Below, one piece after another: positions 33,901-46,887 of a stretch of DNA of 64,000 bases. The notes beneath the pieces are model-generated. The model saw only the letters and a list, made by a program, of their open reading frames with translations, searched no databases and had not been told where the DNA came from. Made by a program: the position numbers and the translations under genes. The DNA is from Telmatactis stephensoni (lineage: Eukaryota > Cnidaria > Anthozoa > Actiniaria > Isophelliidae). Position 1 is the stretch's first letter, and every line of letters begins with the position of its first letter. The DNA lies in NCBI GenBank assembly GCA_029948255.1, contig JALIZF010001513.1, forward strand, positions 276,001 through 340,000, read 5' to 3'.

Positions 33901-36900
33901 TGTTAAAGTGTAGTGTGTGTCTGTGAGAAATTGATGGCAACAATTATATTAAGTTTTGGGCATTTAAAGAAACCTTCAATCTGTTGCTGTTGCAGAGTCA
34001 CACTTTACAATGTTGCACTAATGGTTCTCGTCCACTGTAACATCCCTTTTTTAATTACCTCATGGAAAGATTTTCCTTTAAAAGTTTCTGAATACTTGTG
34101 AAGACGTAACGTTTTTAACCAGTCTTGTACAGTCAAAGAACCTGTTGTCGTACGGCAGTATGTCCAACCTACAGTGTCAGTACTTGAGCGACGATCAAAT
34201 GAAGGTAGATGATATGACGGCATGTGACATGAATTGTTAGATGATGAGCTTTGAATGCTTGACTCCACATTATTGGATGAATATGTAACACTACTTGCAG
34301 GAAACAATGAAGGATGATTTTGAATGGAAGGATAGAGAAAGAGATTTTGAGAGTGAGTGCAGACGGAGGTTGAATGCATAGAGTTGAAGTTACTAGTTGC
34401 AGCTGTGTTGGGTGCTACTGGACCTGCAGAAAATACCACAACAACAATGACTTGGAATAAAAACATTTAATTTCTTTTCTATTTACAATTTATAAAATTC
34501 TCTAAATAATGTAGTAAAGTTAATATAAAGTAATATAAATTCTAATTCATGAATACTCTCCAAATATTTCATGCATATTGGTTGTTACATATACTGTAAG
34601 AAATTCCCTAGAATTAACATTTATAAATTACTCTGAAATTGGTTATCTATCAATCAACAGCAGATCTACAGTGCTATCTTAAAAGTCAACATGTCACAAT
34701 TGTGTGAATAACGTTCCAGCACACATTAATTTTAGCTTAAAGTCTACAAGTATCAGAGGAACAAAAACTACTTCTGATTGATCTAACAGTCCATATGTAA
34801 ACCTTAATTCTTCATGTACGCCACAAATCTAGCTCAATGAGTCTTTGACAGTTTGGATGTTACTATGGTAACAGTAAAATGTTTGCTTGGAATATTCTAA
34901 CTACTTGCTTATAAGTTCGAACTACATACCAAATGCTGTTGTATTAAGTGATACTGACGTTTGTATGGAGTTGACTTGTAGTAGACCATTTTTGGCCTTC
35001 ATTTTGTTAGCTAGAATAAAAGAACAAAAAGAACAATGGTTTTCACATGCATTTCACATCCACTAAATAATGATTTTTCCTCTCAATCAACTGAGTTTTC
35101 ATAGACGTCAATCAAAAGTCCATGTTTCTATGACAATTTGTAGTACTTTATGGCACCAGTTGCTTGCACCATTGTTTCTGATCATTAGGTTTTCCATTTT
35201 CCATAAAAAAATAATTATAATAATAATATAAATAATATTATAATATTATAATAAAAAAGGTTTTTCCATTAACAGACTGAAAATAGCAAATTTGCCCAAA
35301 GACATAAGCAGAATGACCTATATGACCTAAATTCTAAAAATATCTAAAGATGTCTAATTTGTAGTTTGTGGACTTCATATTCACACTACTGGTATTTGAT
35401 AAGTCCATTCTCAATAGTCAGGTCACGAATCAAAGGTCAACTTTTATTTATCACTGATTTTCAAGCCATTGAAGTCTCATCTCATTGTTTTAGAATTTTT
35501 TCTTTCCATTATAATGTAATAATAATATTATTATTAATACTGTAATAATATCTACATTTGACTTACCATGATTCATATTTACAAGGTTTGAAGAATTGCT
35601 GTCAAGCGTATGTTTGTCATCAATTGGTTGTTTGGGGCTTGTAATATCGGGTTTAGAGGAATCCTGTCCAGTATGATTCTCAGTTTGTTTTATGTCATTT
35701 TGTTTTTCGCCTTCTTTCTTTGAAGATTCTTGTTTGGCTTTTTTCTCTTCTTTTTTAGCACTTTTTGACTTTTTCTCACGCCCCTTTGATTTTGTACCAT
35801 TGTGGAAAAAGTTGAACACATGTTCACAGCCACGTACAAATACAGGTAGAGAGCCAAATAATCTACAAATTAAAACAACAAGTCATTGAACTGACTTAGC
35901 TGGTTGCATCTGAACATGTACATATAGACCCTGGAGGTCTTTCACACTGCACCCTAGCTAGCTTTCTTACTGACCCACTATAACCCCATTCTTCCAAACT
36001 ATTTGAAAACTGACTAACCTTGCATAGTCACTGATATCAGGGATGGGTGTTCGTTCTCCTTTATGCTCAGATTTGTTGAATATTCTTATCCGGCCTGAAA
36101 GGAAAATGTGAACTAGTCAGTTCCTTTAATGAATAATATTTTTGGCAGCTTTATAAAACGAACATGCAAATATTTTCTGCACAAGAAAAATTCTTGTGAG
36201 CCCTTGGGGCCCTAAAAATTAAAGTTAGGAGTTGAACCATTTTGTTCCTAAATATTTGGTTGCCCAAGCTCATCTAAGGTGCCAGTGGCTGCTGGGTAGA
36301 TCAGCAGCAGTTTCAGGATCATCCTTTGTGAGAGAGCATTATTCAAACCACAGTCAGAAAATTTTAGCTAATTTTGGAAAAGCATTGAGAAGAAAACGGC
36401 CCAGATCATCTCAGGTGAGGGTGGTTACCATCTGTACCCCTCCCCTGCATCCACCCCCATAGATGCTCTTGAACAAGTTAAACATTCTTGTTAGGTTTTT
36501 GTGTAAAAATTACATGTATCTCTAGATTTGTTGAGTCACATTTTGATGTTTGTTGATATTGCTGATATGTTTATAATCATAATTTACTTTGTTTAATTCA
36601 CAACCCTACAAGTGAAACTTGTATTACTTTCATTTTTATTGTTTATCAATAAAGGTGATGATGTTGATGATGATGATGATGATCATATACTTAATCTGTA
36701 CCTGGTAAAAATGGAAGTTTCCAAGGTTGTCCATTTTCATCTATTTTTGTTGGATACATCTTTCTAAGCTTTAAAAAAGGAAAAGTTGCACCAATATTAC
36801 TATTAAGTTAACAGTATTTTGCTTCTATTCATTAGTGGAGAACACAGCTTATCTGTGGGATAATCATTCTAAGGGTCAACATTTTACTAAAAGAGTAATA

Positions 36901-39900
36901 TGTGACCTAAGATTCCAATAGCCGTCTCAAACATTTGCTGCCTAGGGTTTTGTATTAATTTGTATTGTTGTCATCCTCAATATCACAATAGAGCTAAGTA
37001 AAAGTTTCTAAATAGACGAATGAATGAAGGAACAAAAGAAGAAACAAATGCATGCATGCATGATCATGAATGAATGAGATCAAAGGCATATTCAAACCTT
37101 GCCTTATACTTACTTTGCACTGGAAATCAAACATCTCTTCATATGACTTATGAATCTTGTCTGTAGTATTATCTGACCAAGTTACCTGGAATCAATGCAG
37201 AAGCTCGATAAACCCTTCTCAACATTTATATAATTTGTTTAATTAGGAATACCTTACCTCAATTACATATTCGTAGTCTTCTTTTCTCTTTGATTCATGT
37301 CGTATTTTTAACTCTGCTTTCTTCTGGATGTTCAAAAGTTTAATGTCTTTAACAAAAACTGCAATTGAAGAGACATTGCCTTTGAGTAAGAAAACAGGCA
37401 AAAAGGAGAATGTAGATGATGATTATTATTAATTATTATTATCCTTGTTACAAATAATAATAAATAAATAATAATAAATAATAATAATAATTGTTATACA
37501 TGTAAATAGTTATGAAACATATATAGGATTTATGTTTTCAATAAAGTTGTTTTTTATTATAATTATAAGATCCTTAAAAGTAAAAATTGTTATTGGCATT
37601 ACAAAACAAAACAAACTCAAACTTCACTTCTATGTTCAACATACAATGAATCTCAATAACATTTTCCAGCTAAAAAAGGACACATTTTAGACAACACTGC
37701 ATATATGTCACTTCTCATTTTATAGACATTGTTTTTTTTGTACTAAATATTATTTAGGCACATGGAATTCACAGCTTTAGAGCAAATGAAAATGAAAAAA
37801 TCAAAACAAGCTCTTTCTGAATGCACTAAAAGACACAACATTTGTAACAGTCTACATATCATAATGTCTTCGTATCTGCACAACATATTAAATTGGCTGT
37901 ATATCTACACATGAAGCTCAAATTCTATTCAAAAATAGGCTTGTTCTACTAAACAGATATTATTTTATCAGATGTATTTTCCCATACCAGCTAACAGAGA
38001 TATTTAAAGCAGAGGGTTGAAACAATAGTTCAGAGATATTTAAAGATAAACTTTGACCAAGCAGAATAGTTTTCAAAGAACCAATACACATCTGACTCCA
38101 GGGAGCAGCACTTTACTTTGGAAAAATATTTGGTTTGGTCAAAGGCCATTGCCTCGAGCAATCTAAGAGACAAACAAACTACCAAGTCCAAATAAACATT
38201 GCAGGTATATAAGTGCAAATTATGCCTGCATGGGTTATAACAGAAACACATTGTTCAAATATGGGCTAGCTGGTATCTTCATATCCTGTGGTCATGTTTA
38301 TATCAGACAACAAAAGTGTTATTTCATTTCGGACTTTGTTAATGTCACTTCACCAATATTATTAATTCCTGGTTGCCCATAGCAACAGCAAATAATTTTT
38401 ACAGTATCAATGCCCTCATAAACAACAAGTAAAGAAATCACTAAAAGCAAAAGGTAGAGGGATCGTACTTAACCCATGAAAAAGTACAAAATCTAAATGG
38501 TACAAAATCCTTTGTTTTCCATTGTTTAAAAGTGCTATTTTGCATTATTTAGTTAGTACAATTTCATGGGTTATTAAAGTGCAATCACTAATACTAAATT
38601 AGTGTAAGATTTTTAACATGTCAACTGTTCAACAAGTTATTACAATGATTTGCATAATAACTCAATGGGTCAGACAAAAGTCTCTCTCGACTGGAAATAA
38701 TGTGAAAGGCTAAATAAATGCAAATCCAGTCAAATGTTCAGACAATCACAAAAATCAGCCGGGTTTTCAGGCATCAATGTTGAAAACTCCTTCTATTTGT
38801 GTAACTGTCTAAATTGTATTGTCTTGCCCTATTTCCAGTCAAGAGTTTTGTTTAAACTAGCACATAATTCAGCAAATAGTAGTATAAAAAAACACTTATA
38901 AATCAAGTTTTTGAAATAAGTTTTGAAATATTCTATTTCATTTATTTTTTCATCCCTGCTTTTTTTTTCTTTTTTTTTTTTTTTTATGTCGGGGGGACAA
39001 GTTCATTGTCAAGGTTGATATTTGACATGTAATAACTTGGACACTAGGTATATTTCTCCTCAACACCTATAATTTTTACAAAACTATTCAGGGGCAAATC
39101 CAGGGGGTTCCTGGGATACCCAGGAACCCCCTTTCTCATCCTACATCTCTCAATCCTATCATAATTTGTTTATGCAAAGATGGAACTCTTGCCATTTCAA
39201 GGAAACACTCTGAAAATCATCTCTAAAAAAATTATTAGCATTGTGATCTTACAAACTCATTATGTTAGTACAAAAAGATAAAATCGAACAAATTAATTCT
39301 AAATGTAATTTACTCAAACAACAAAAGATAACATCAAGAATTCACTGTAACTTGCTTTGAACCCAACACTTAGGGATTAATGCTAACAAAGAAATATTGT
39401 TTTATGCAGTAAAGTGACACCCATAACAACGAGCCTTGATTTAGCGTAAGTTCCAACAAAACCCCATTGATTTGACTTTGATATCTGAAACTTGTTTAGA
39501 CCTTGAGGAACTTTCGATTTTCACATGGAATATTCGATCGCCAAAATTCGATCCTTTTAGAGAACTTAAATACTTCAATTATTTTATCTCGATGTAATGT
39601 TCTTTGGAGGGTAGTTTTTATCCCTATTAAATGTTTAGAACATTTAAAACTCCAGCTAAAAAAAATTAAAATATCTACCGAAGACTCAATCAAATAAATA
39701 AAAAAGAAATTAAATAAATGAGTCTTAAAATTTATTAGTGACTTGAGTTGTGTGACAACCACACTTTAGCACGAGAACATTTTTTGACACTTCGAAGCAT
39801 GCAATTTAAAGGCAACATCGAGAAGACCTGCTATCTGCAGTATCTTGAGAGAAAAAAAACACAGAAGGAATTCCAGCATTTATCAGAAATACAATTATGA

Positions 39901-40893
39901 ATGTTCGGTAAACTTGATTTTATAAAAATGCAGACGAAACGCGATAGGCGAAGTTACTGATGCATATAATGTTACAAGTGGGCTTTCCTCTCGCAGCACG
40001 AATGTGCCAAGGTATTCATATTTGTTTAGATAACATTGCATTAGCTTATAAAGATGTCTAGGCAAACAAACATGCCGGTATTTCAAATAACACAACTACA
40101 AAATTCCCTCAGCTTCAACAATGAGCAGTTGAGCCTGCAAAAAGCTCTTACCTTTTGGGGGATTTTCTGTGTTGAAGGGAAACTCCTCGCTTTTCTCCTC
40201 TTTGGTCACCTCCGGCTCGTCGTCGATCTTATTTGCATTTTCATCCAAAGCCGGTGAGATGGAGCCGCGGCTGTCTACTTGTTCAGCATCTTGCAGAAAG
40301 GTAGAACTACTGGTGCTGCAGTCAGATACAGTCTGAAAAACACAAATGTCAAATATCTAGAAATTATTTCAGTACAAATTATTAATAAATAACTTGATAG
40401 GCTACTTTACCTCACCAAGATCTGATGTTGTTGTAACGGACTGAAGTCTTAAATATTTAAGCTTTGATCTGAGGACATGTTTTTGATTGAATGAAAATGC
40501 AGGGTGGTTGGCTGATAGAGTGTAGAGCAGCGACAATTCAGTCAGGACCTCGTCGTCCAGCATGCCTGACGGTTGAAATTCGCTGAGTATTCCAAAAAGC
40601 ACGGCGGCCGCTTGTCGATTGCTTGAATGCAGCAGAGCAACATACAAACACAGTCTTCTTCGAATAGCCACATCTTCTAACGGATACAAGTAACTCAAAT
40701 CGTTTGGGTTGTTCGCTGCACTTTCGTAAGTTCGAAACCCAAAGTAATCTTTTTGAGCGGCGGCTTCTAGATAGGTACCGATGAATCGAAGCTCGGATGG
40801 AAGACAAAAGTCAAGCAACAAGCACATTAATTCGATGCGATCATCGCCAGATAGACTCTTAAACCATGAAATAACTATCTCCTTGCTGATCAT
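30927..40893 (-). CDS. ZCCHC14: ZCCHC14/ZCCHC2-type protein: N-terminal helical domain, PX-like, SAM and CCHC knuckle (724 aa)
   Basis: Exons from the start (- strand): 40893-40411, 40332-40152, 37358-37258, 37185-37114, 36768-36702, 36094-36019, 35862-35567, 35010-34930, 34423-34059, 33528-33440, 31889-31694, 31162-31039 and 30970-30927 (stop TAG). They sum to 2175 bases, all in phase. Residues 1-161 form the family's N-terminal domain (ISWFKSLSGDDRIELMCLLL). A PX-like region follows at about 222-345 (VKDIKLL, VTWSDNTT, PFLPG). Next are a Lys/Glu-rich segment, a Ser-rich segment, a SAM domain at about 547-604 (VQDWLKTLRLHKYSETF / MTAGARRKLRANLEIL), and a zinc knuckle C686-X2-C689-X4-H694-X4-C699. 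Vertebrate ZCCHC14 recruits TENT4 poly(A) polymerases to stem-loop RNA through its SAM domain; whether this holds here is inference. Vertebrate members are longer. Confidence 0.88.
31193..31642. mobile_element. pogo/Tigger-like MITE in ZCCHC14-like intron
   Basis: Inverted ends AGTGGAACCTCT / AGAGGTTCCACT with inner TATGGACA/TATTACGGAC repeats. These termini are typical of the pogo branch of Tc1/mariner. Lies immediately 5' of the zinc-knuckle exon. Confidence 0.65.
31905..33178. repeat. Nested direct repeats in ZCCHC14-like intron 10
   Basis: A 267-base block at 31905-32171 is repeated at 32837-33103 with no difference that I noticed. Between them a roughly 150-base block (starting GAATTATTTTCCTTGTAATA) occurs at about 32529 and 32678, and a shortened version of its 3' part follows at 33108-33178. 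The block ends with GTTTGGGCGAGTCAGTC each time. Confidence 0.85.
38465..38575. repeat. Small inverted repeat (TTAACCCATGAAA)
   Basis: AACCCATGAAA and TTTCATGGGTT bracket about 90 bases in ZCCHC14-like intron 2. Confidence 0.45.
39097..39132. repeat. Perfect short palindrome
   Basis: AGGGGGTTCCTGGG and CCCAGGAACCCCCT separated by ATA. Intronic. Confidence 0.6.
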
Positions 40894-42512
40894 TTCAATT
40901 TAACTAGCTTTCATGTGAGACGCTCTAACTATAAGCTACAGCTAGCACAAGTGCAGATTGCAGCTATGAGCATTACATATAATGTGACCACTGTTTTGCC
41001 GCGGGTTGGAAATCATGAACGTTCCCTACCCCCCACAGTTCATTTTGTGAACTGAAAATGACCAATCATATTGGAGATTGACTCGATGTTCGAGAGTCTA
41101 GCCGACGGGTCACATTAGGTTAAGTGTGGTGAAATTCACGGTACATAAATCTATTAACAGCATATGGAATGTTTTGTTCGTAGCAGACCACAAGAGCTCT
41201 TTTGATTTCTATGTATTTTGATATTTTTAAGATCGTTGATCACCCAGACTTTATTTTATTTCGTGTTTTCTTCTTTTCAAGTATGCTTCTTGCAGTTGTT
41301 ATTTCACAACATTTCTAATGAAATAAGAGTCTTTAAAAGAAATATTGTGTTAGATCAATCAAGAATAACATAAAACAGGAATACAACATTTATTCGTAGC
41401 CACGACAGGACCTGACAACACAAGCAATCACGCATTTCGGTGTGGGCAAGCCAGTCAGGAAATATTCCTAGTGTCTCGACTGGTTTCAGTCCTGACTTTT
41501 CGACTGTTTCCACAAAATAAAGAAAAGCCGATTACTCTTACAATTGCACAATATTTGGCTTTTCATCAAATTAATTCAAAATTGCGCGATCAGATGGAAT
41601 TACAACTCGTTTTAAGTTTTTTGTATTATTCCGTTTTGTTTGTACGAGTATAAATTCCGATATGAGTTGATTTTCTTCTTGGTTCAGACAATACTTACAG
41701 TATATCCATCTTGAAACTCCAGCTGTTCAAAGATTGCAAGATGCACCATCGGGGGATTTTACTGCCATAGCGCATCAGCTATGACGCGTGCGAGCTCGCA
41801 AAAGTACATTTCTACTGAATATTAGTTATCCTTCCTATAATGTAATACTTCTGTATATTAACGAAATGGAATGGGATGTTAACTCCATACTAACAACACT
41901 TCCATAAAAAATCCCATTACTAAGGGTTCCTCTTCTCGTTGAGATGCTGCATGCAGCAATGAAGCGAAACTCGGCCCAGACTCTATTCGTGGTTGTGGTA
42001 TGTTGTGATTACAGATAAGATAAGATAATCCGCTTATTTCTACCCGGCCCTTCTCTTCTACGAAGTGAGAAAAATTACTAATTTTCCTTTTTTCGTAGAA
42101 GAAGGAGGACAATTGGCTCTACTCGCAGGGTAGTTTATTCCATACAAAACACCAAAATGGTACATGTACAAATACAAACAAAACTAACTGATTTACATGT
42201 TAAAAACAAAATGCGAGATACAAAACTATTTTAAACCAACCTATAAAGACTATTGAGTATTACAATTGTCAAATCTCAGTAAAATATTGTAACAATATTT
42301 TAGAAATTAACTGATACTTAATTTAGAATATATATAAAAAATCTTGGGCAAACAATCAAACTGTTTAACTTGAACAAATCATCAAGAAAAACACTTCTAG
42401 CTTTGACAAAATGATCATTTGTGCACCTTGATAAATAATGATATTCATCATCCACTTGCGTTAAATCACATAGATTACATGTTCTCATTTCATAGAGAAT
42501 ATTATTTTTTTA
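40894..42512. other. Upstream region of the ZCCHC14-like gene
   Basis: Probable 5' UTR and promoter of the - strand gene near 40894-41100. The rest is AT-rich. Open frames at 41471-41653 and 41879-42112 show no domain or splice support. Confidence 0.4.
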
Positions 42513-42795
42513 CAACACTTGATACTAATCTTGCGATCTGATTGGTCGGGAGTGTGTCAATACGAAGACAGACAAGGATTTTTTAACTTTTATCTCAAAT
42601 AATTGTTATAAAAAACGAATTGAAGTTGGTTTTGAGTTGTCTGTGCTCTTAATGACACACTCTTGACGCCATAAATTGTTTAAAACTTTCCAGTGAAGCG
42701 CTCGTGATGCCACTTGAAAGTTTTGAACATTTTATGACGTCAAGAGTGTGTCAATAAGAGGACAGACAACTCAAAACCATCTTCAATATGTTAAG
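42513..42795. mobile_element. Foldback element, GATTGG/GACGTCA family, copy A
   Basis: The head TACAACACTTGATACTAATC..GCGATCTGATTGG is shared with 58341 onward. Arms: AATTGAAGTTGGTTTTGAGT against ACTCAAAACCATCTTCAAT. The centre carries TGAACATTTTATGACGTCA. Confidence 0.75.
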
Positions 42796-42929
42796 TATCT
42801 TCCAAATTCTACCGGAACTCTGTGTGCAGAAATACGTCACCGTGTAACAGCCTGTCTATGTTTTAATACTAAGGTAATTTTCAAATTCAAATACCTTCTT
42901 AATACAATGTACGTACACAATGACTATAC

Positions 42930-43165
42930 AATGCAAAAACGCGCGAGTGAAAAAACTTGAGTAAATCGGTGCGTCCACAGTAACTCACTTATCCGAGTAA
43001 ATCTACTCACTTATTTGAGTAACCGAGTACCCTTTACTCAAATAACTGAGTACTCTTTACTCAAATAACAGAGTAAATTTAAACGGACAAGTGAGTTACT
43101 GTGGATGCACCGATTTACTCAAGTTTTTGAGTAAAATTACTTGCACGTTTTTGCAATACACTCAA
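42930..43165. mobile_element. Foldback element rich in GAGTAA
   Basis: Arms GCAAAAACG..TTGAGTAAATCGGTGC and GCACCGATTTACTCAA..CGTTTTTGC. The centre is a run of GAGTAA/TTACTC repeats. Confidence 0.75.
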
Positions 43166-44125
43166 CGTTTTAGAAAAATAATCAAATAAATTACTTTTAC
43201 CATATTTGGAAATCTTACCAATTTCTCAGTATTCTCAGTAGGAGAAATTTCAGAAAGTGTTTTCACATAACCAAGTTCTAAAACATAATTTGTGAAAACA
43301 ACTTCCTAAGATTTTAACTTGCAACACAAACTGGCAGATTTTCCAACTAAAGTACGTACTTTAGTATCTTTATAAATTGGCCGGTTTGTAATTCTTAACC
43401 AATATTTAACAACTAATTAAGTTAGAAACCTGGTTAATCAAAGGTGCTCAGTACCTAATTCAGCATATGGATACAGCTGCATTGGAAGCTTTAGAATTTT
43501 ATTTTTAAAGTTTGTTTTCCTCGATCGTTTTTAATTTAGTTTTTAATTTTTTTTTAATTTTTTTTTTTTTAATTTTTTTAATTTTTTTTTTTTTTTTAAA
43601 TTTAGAGATGTATATTAAAGAAGTACTCTTGATTCGCATGTATTGCATCGTTATTTTTTCATTTATTGTAAAGCGACGGACTATGGGCTAAACGGAATTG
43701 ATGCTACTAGAAATCCTATTTATTCTTATTAATTATCTGATTATGAACTCCTAAAACTCTTTTACAAAATTTAAAATGGAGTTTCTCAACAAGAGTATAA
43801 CTGTTTTCATAAATTTCAGTTAAAATGACTGAATCAAAACTTTTAATTCTACCTAAAAGATGAAAATCCCAAATCCTCTCACAAGCGTATACAGAAGCAC
43901 CGGAACAACAAGAGAAGAAAGCAATCAGTTTTGCATTACTTTAACTGTAATATTCTCCACATTGGAAAAAGATTTGAAAATTATACGACCCTGTTTTACA
44001 CCAATATTTGAACTAAAGAAAGATGTACATCGATGATAGGTTCCTTTCATCACTTCACCAGTTTCTAGAACGTTCTTGTGTCGTTGACTAGTGACTTTCG
44101 CCCGTCTTGACATATAGTCAATTGA

Positions 44126-44390
44126 AGAAACGTTGTCGGGTCTAAAAACATAGAAGCTGAGACCAAAATGGTGCATGGGATGTCAATAATTATATTCTGA
44201 TTTATTCATTTAAGCTGCAACCGATAAAAAAACGAAGCCAAACGACCCTCCAACCCAGGTCCTGAACACGCTTTTGGCATTTTACATCGAAGGCAAAGCG
44301 TAAATGAATAAATCAGAATATTATTATTGACATCCCAAGCACCATTTCGGTCTCAGTTCTATGTTTTTAGACCCGACAACGTTTCTTCAT
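44126..44390. mobile_element. Foldback element, arms about 87 bp
   Basis: GAAGAAACGTTGTCGGGTCT..TGAATAAATCAGAATA pairs with its reverse complement ending AGACCCGACAACGTTTCTTC. The loop is about 90 bases. Confidence 0.82.
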
Positions 44391-45515
44391 CAATCCAAGG
44401 AGCGGATCAGGCGCATGTTTATGACGTTTATGTTCCTACAAGTAACGTAATTATAATGAATCACTGACGGATGATGACCTTTTAAAGACCTCTCCGCGGC
44501 CGGACAAAATTGGAAAAATGTAAACCTGCACCGTCTTCAGGAGTGGGTGCACCATCATATAAATTAGAAATGGCCGATAGGATATTTTGGGAAAATATTG
44601 AGAAAAAAAGGACTCAGAGTCGTCTCAGGAGGGAGTGCGCACCCCCTGCACCCCTCCCCTAAATCCGCCCCTGACCTGGTTTAGTTAAACTAGTTATCTG
44701 GTGTGTAGAATGCAGCAGAGCTATCACAAAACCTTATGAACTAACAATTATATAACTGGTATATTACGCGCGGTCTGATTGGTCATAAGATTTAGTGAAC
44801 AAGGACCCTTGCAAACGCCACTGACAATGATTCTTCCAGGACATTCTGTTGACAAACCATCCGCTAAATCTCCACCTACTACTGTCTGTGAACATTTCTT
44901 ATCCATTCCCGACCATTCTGCCTTCAACATTCCACTAATCCCCATCGAACAAATCTTTTCTTTTCATAGGTAAAACTAAACAAGCACACTAGCTAACACT
45001 TTAGAGGCTAACGGACTTAACAAACGCGATGAAACCTTTTTGACCCATTTAATATCAATTTTTCTCTCTTAATTATCCCTTATCGTTAGTCATACAACCG
45101 AATTATTTTGTAATTTCCTTTCCCATATCAGTATGTCAATCATATTGTTTATGTTATGTCTTCATTTCACACTAGCTCTAAATTTAACAGTACCATTAAC
45201 CTGAAGAGGGCAAGTACGGGCTTTGTACTGGGTTTCCTTTCAAAGTCAATGACGTAATCAATGCTGTATACTGTAATCATACACTGCACGGTTCTCGACC
45301 AATCAGAGCGCGTGTAATATATAATCACTGACAAAGACCCTGTTAAGGACCAATCAGCCGATAGATATTTTCAGCATTTAAAAAACTGAAGAAATGGACT
45401 AGCAGAGTAAATTATTTATTGTGCTGCAATACGTAGTTAAATATTTCCTTCCAATTTATAGACGTCAGTCTAAACTCATCTTACGTTTTTCGTCCTGCTT
45501 GGACGTATACATTTA

Positions 45516-45925
45516 GGACCCGTTCACATGAGAGAGGGTGCCCCTATGTAGTAGGGATAACTCTTTTGTTTTGTGTTCCCCAGTGAAAAGAAAACAAAAG
45601 AGTTATTAAACACCTTCAAGTCCGCAACGATGTCATATCGTCTCATCTCAACAATACTTCCAACTGTGAAGACTCACATACATTTTTGAAAATCGATTTG
45701 TCTGAAATGCAATACTGCCAGAAATCTTAGTTACCAAGTTAAATGTTGTATGTAACGATATTCTTTTTATGTATCTGGGTCCGCAGTAATTGGCTAACGC
45801 TGTTGCGGTCAACCCTGTCATTGTCAATGTATAGTTTAACTATCTACTGACGGCAATGACGAAGCTAATAAAATACAAAATAAATAAAAGAAAAACATAG
45901 GGGCGCCCTCTCTTGTGTGAACGAT
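45516..45925. mobile_element. Element with about 33-bp inverted ends (CCGTTCACATGAGAGAGGG)
   Basis: The ends GTTCACATGAGAGAGGGTGC and GGGCGCCCTCTCTTGTGTGAAC are inverted. An inner hairpin AACTCTTTTGTTTTGTG..AAAACAAAAGAGTT lies near the left end. Confidence 0.7.
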
Positions 45926-46076
45926 CAGCATTCTAACAACAGTTTAGTGCTGACTTGTTGTTGCTATTCATTTTATCTTCGATTATCTGTACAGGTATAT
46001 ACAAGTTAGGCTGGGTAGCTGCCCTCACTCTACGGACCGCTACGCAATACAATTTATACAATATTGATATTGTAGC

Positions 46077-46856
46077 TCAGCAGTTCGATGAATTGTCGTA
46101 AGCACCCAATTGTGGTAAAGGTCTTGAAGCTAATGGAGGAAGTCGGCCACCATAGTCTTGAGCAGATACTGGAACAGGATGTTTTTTACCATTCGTTCTA
46201 ACACTGTTGTCAGATTCAATGTTTTTGTGATCACCATGATTCAATTTAGCCCTTGAGGCGTTTTCTCTTGGTGAACTTACAGGAAGCAATTCTTCACCAT
46301 CACTATCACTTCTATCTTGATGAGATAAATTGTCTGCACTACTTGACTTTGGAATTTGAGTTCTATTACTATCATCTTGAAAATCCTGTGCTCTACTAAT
46401 AGCGGTCATTTCTGTATTTAAGCCTGCTGATGAGTGCACTGTAACACTTTCAGTTCTGTCTTGTAGTGTTGTTCTTGCTAATTCTTTTATAGAGGACGAG
46501 GACGACGATACCAAAGATTCCCGTTTCTTAGGATTATAAAGTTCAGAACTTTCATTTTGATGACTAGAATTGCGCTTGACAACCTACAGGACGAAACAAA
46601 AGGCAAAGTGACTTTAATGACGATACTAACATAGCACAATTTATAAATTATAAAAAATAATAATTGGATGAGGTTTGGATGATATCCAGAATTATCAATG
46701 TCGAGGTTTAAAATAGTGTTATTGGCTCAAAAGAGTAAGCTGAGGCCAATAATATGTGCTGAAGGTTTGATAATTCAGGATATCTTCAAAACCGAATTCT
46801 ATAATTGATTTATTATAGAGTAGAATCCCCATTTCCCGAACCTCTAAGGGGCTGTA

Positions 46857-46887
<31 letters not shown>

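Noticed and set aside
44748..44973. Overlapping 64-65 codon frames on both strands
   Set aside because: They are reverse complements of one another's region, with no domain or supporting splice sites.
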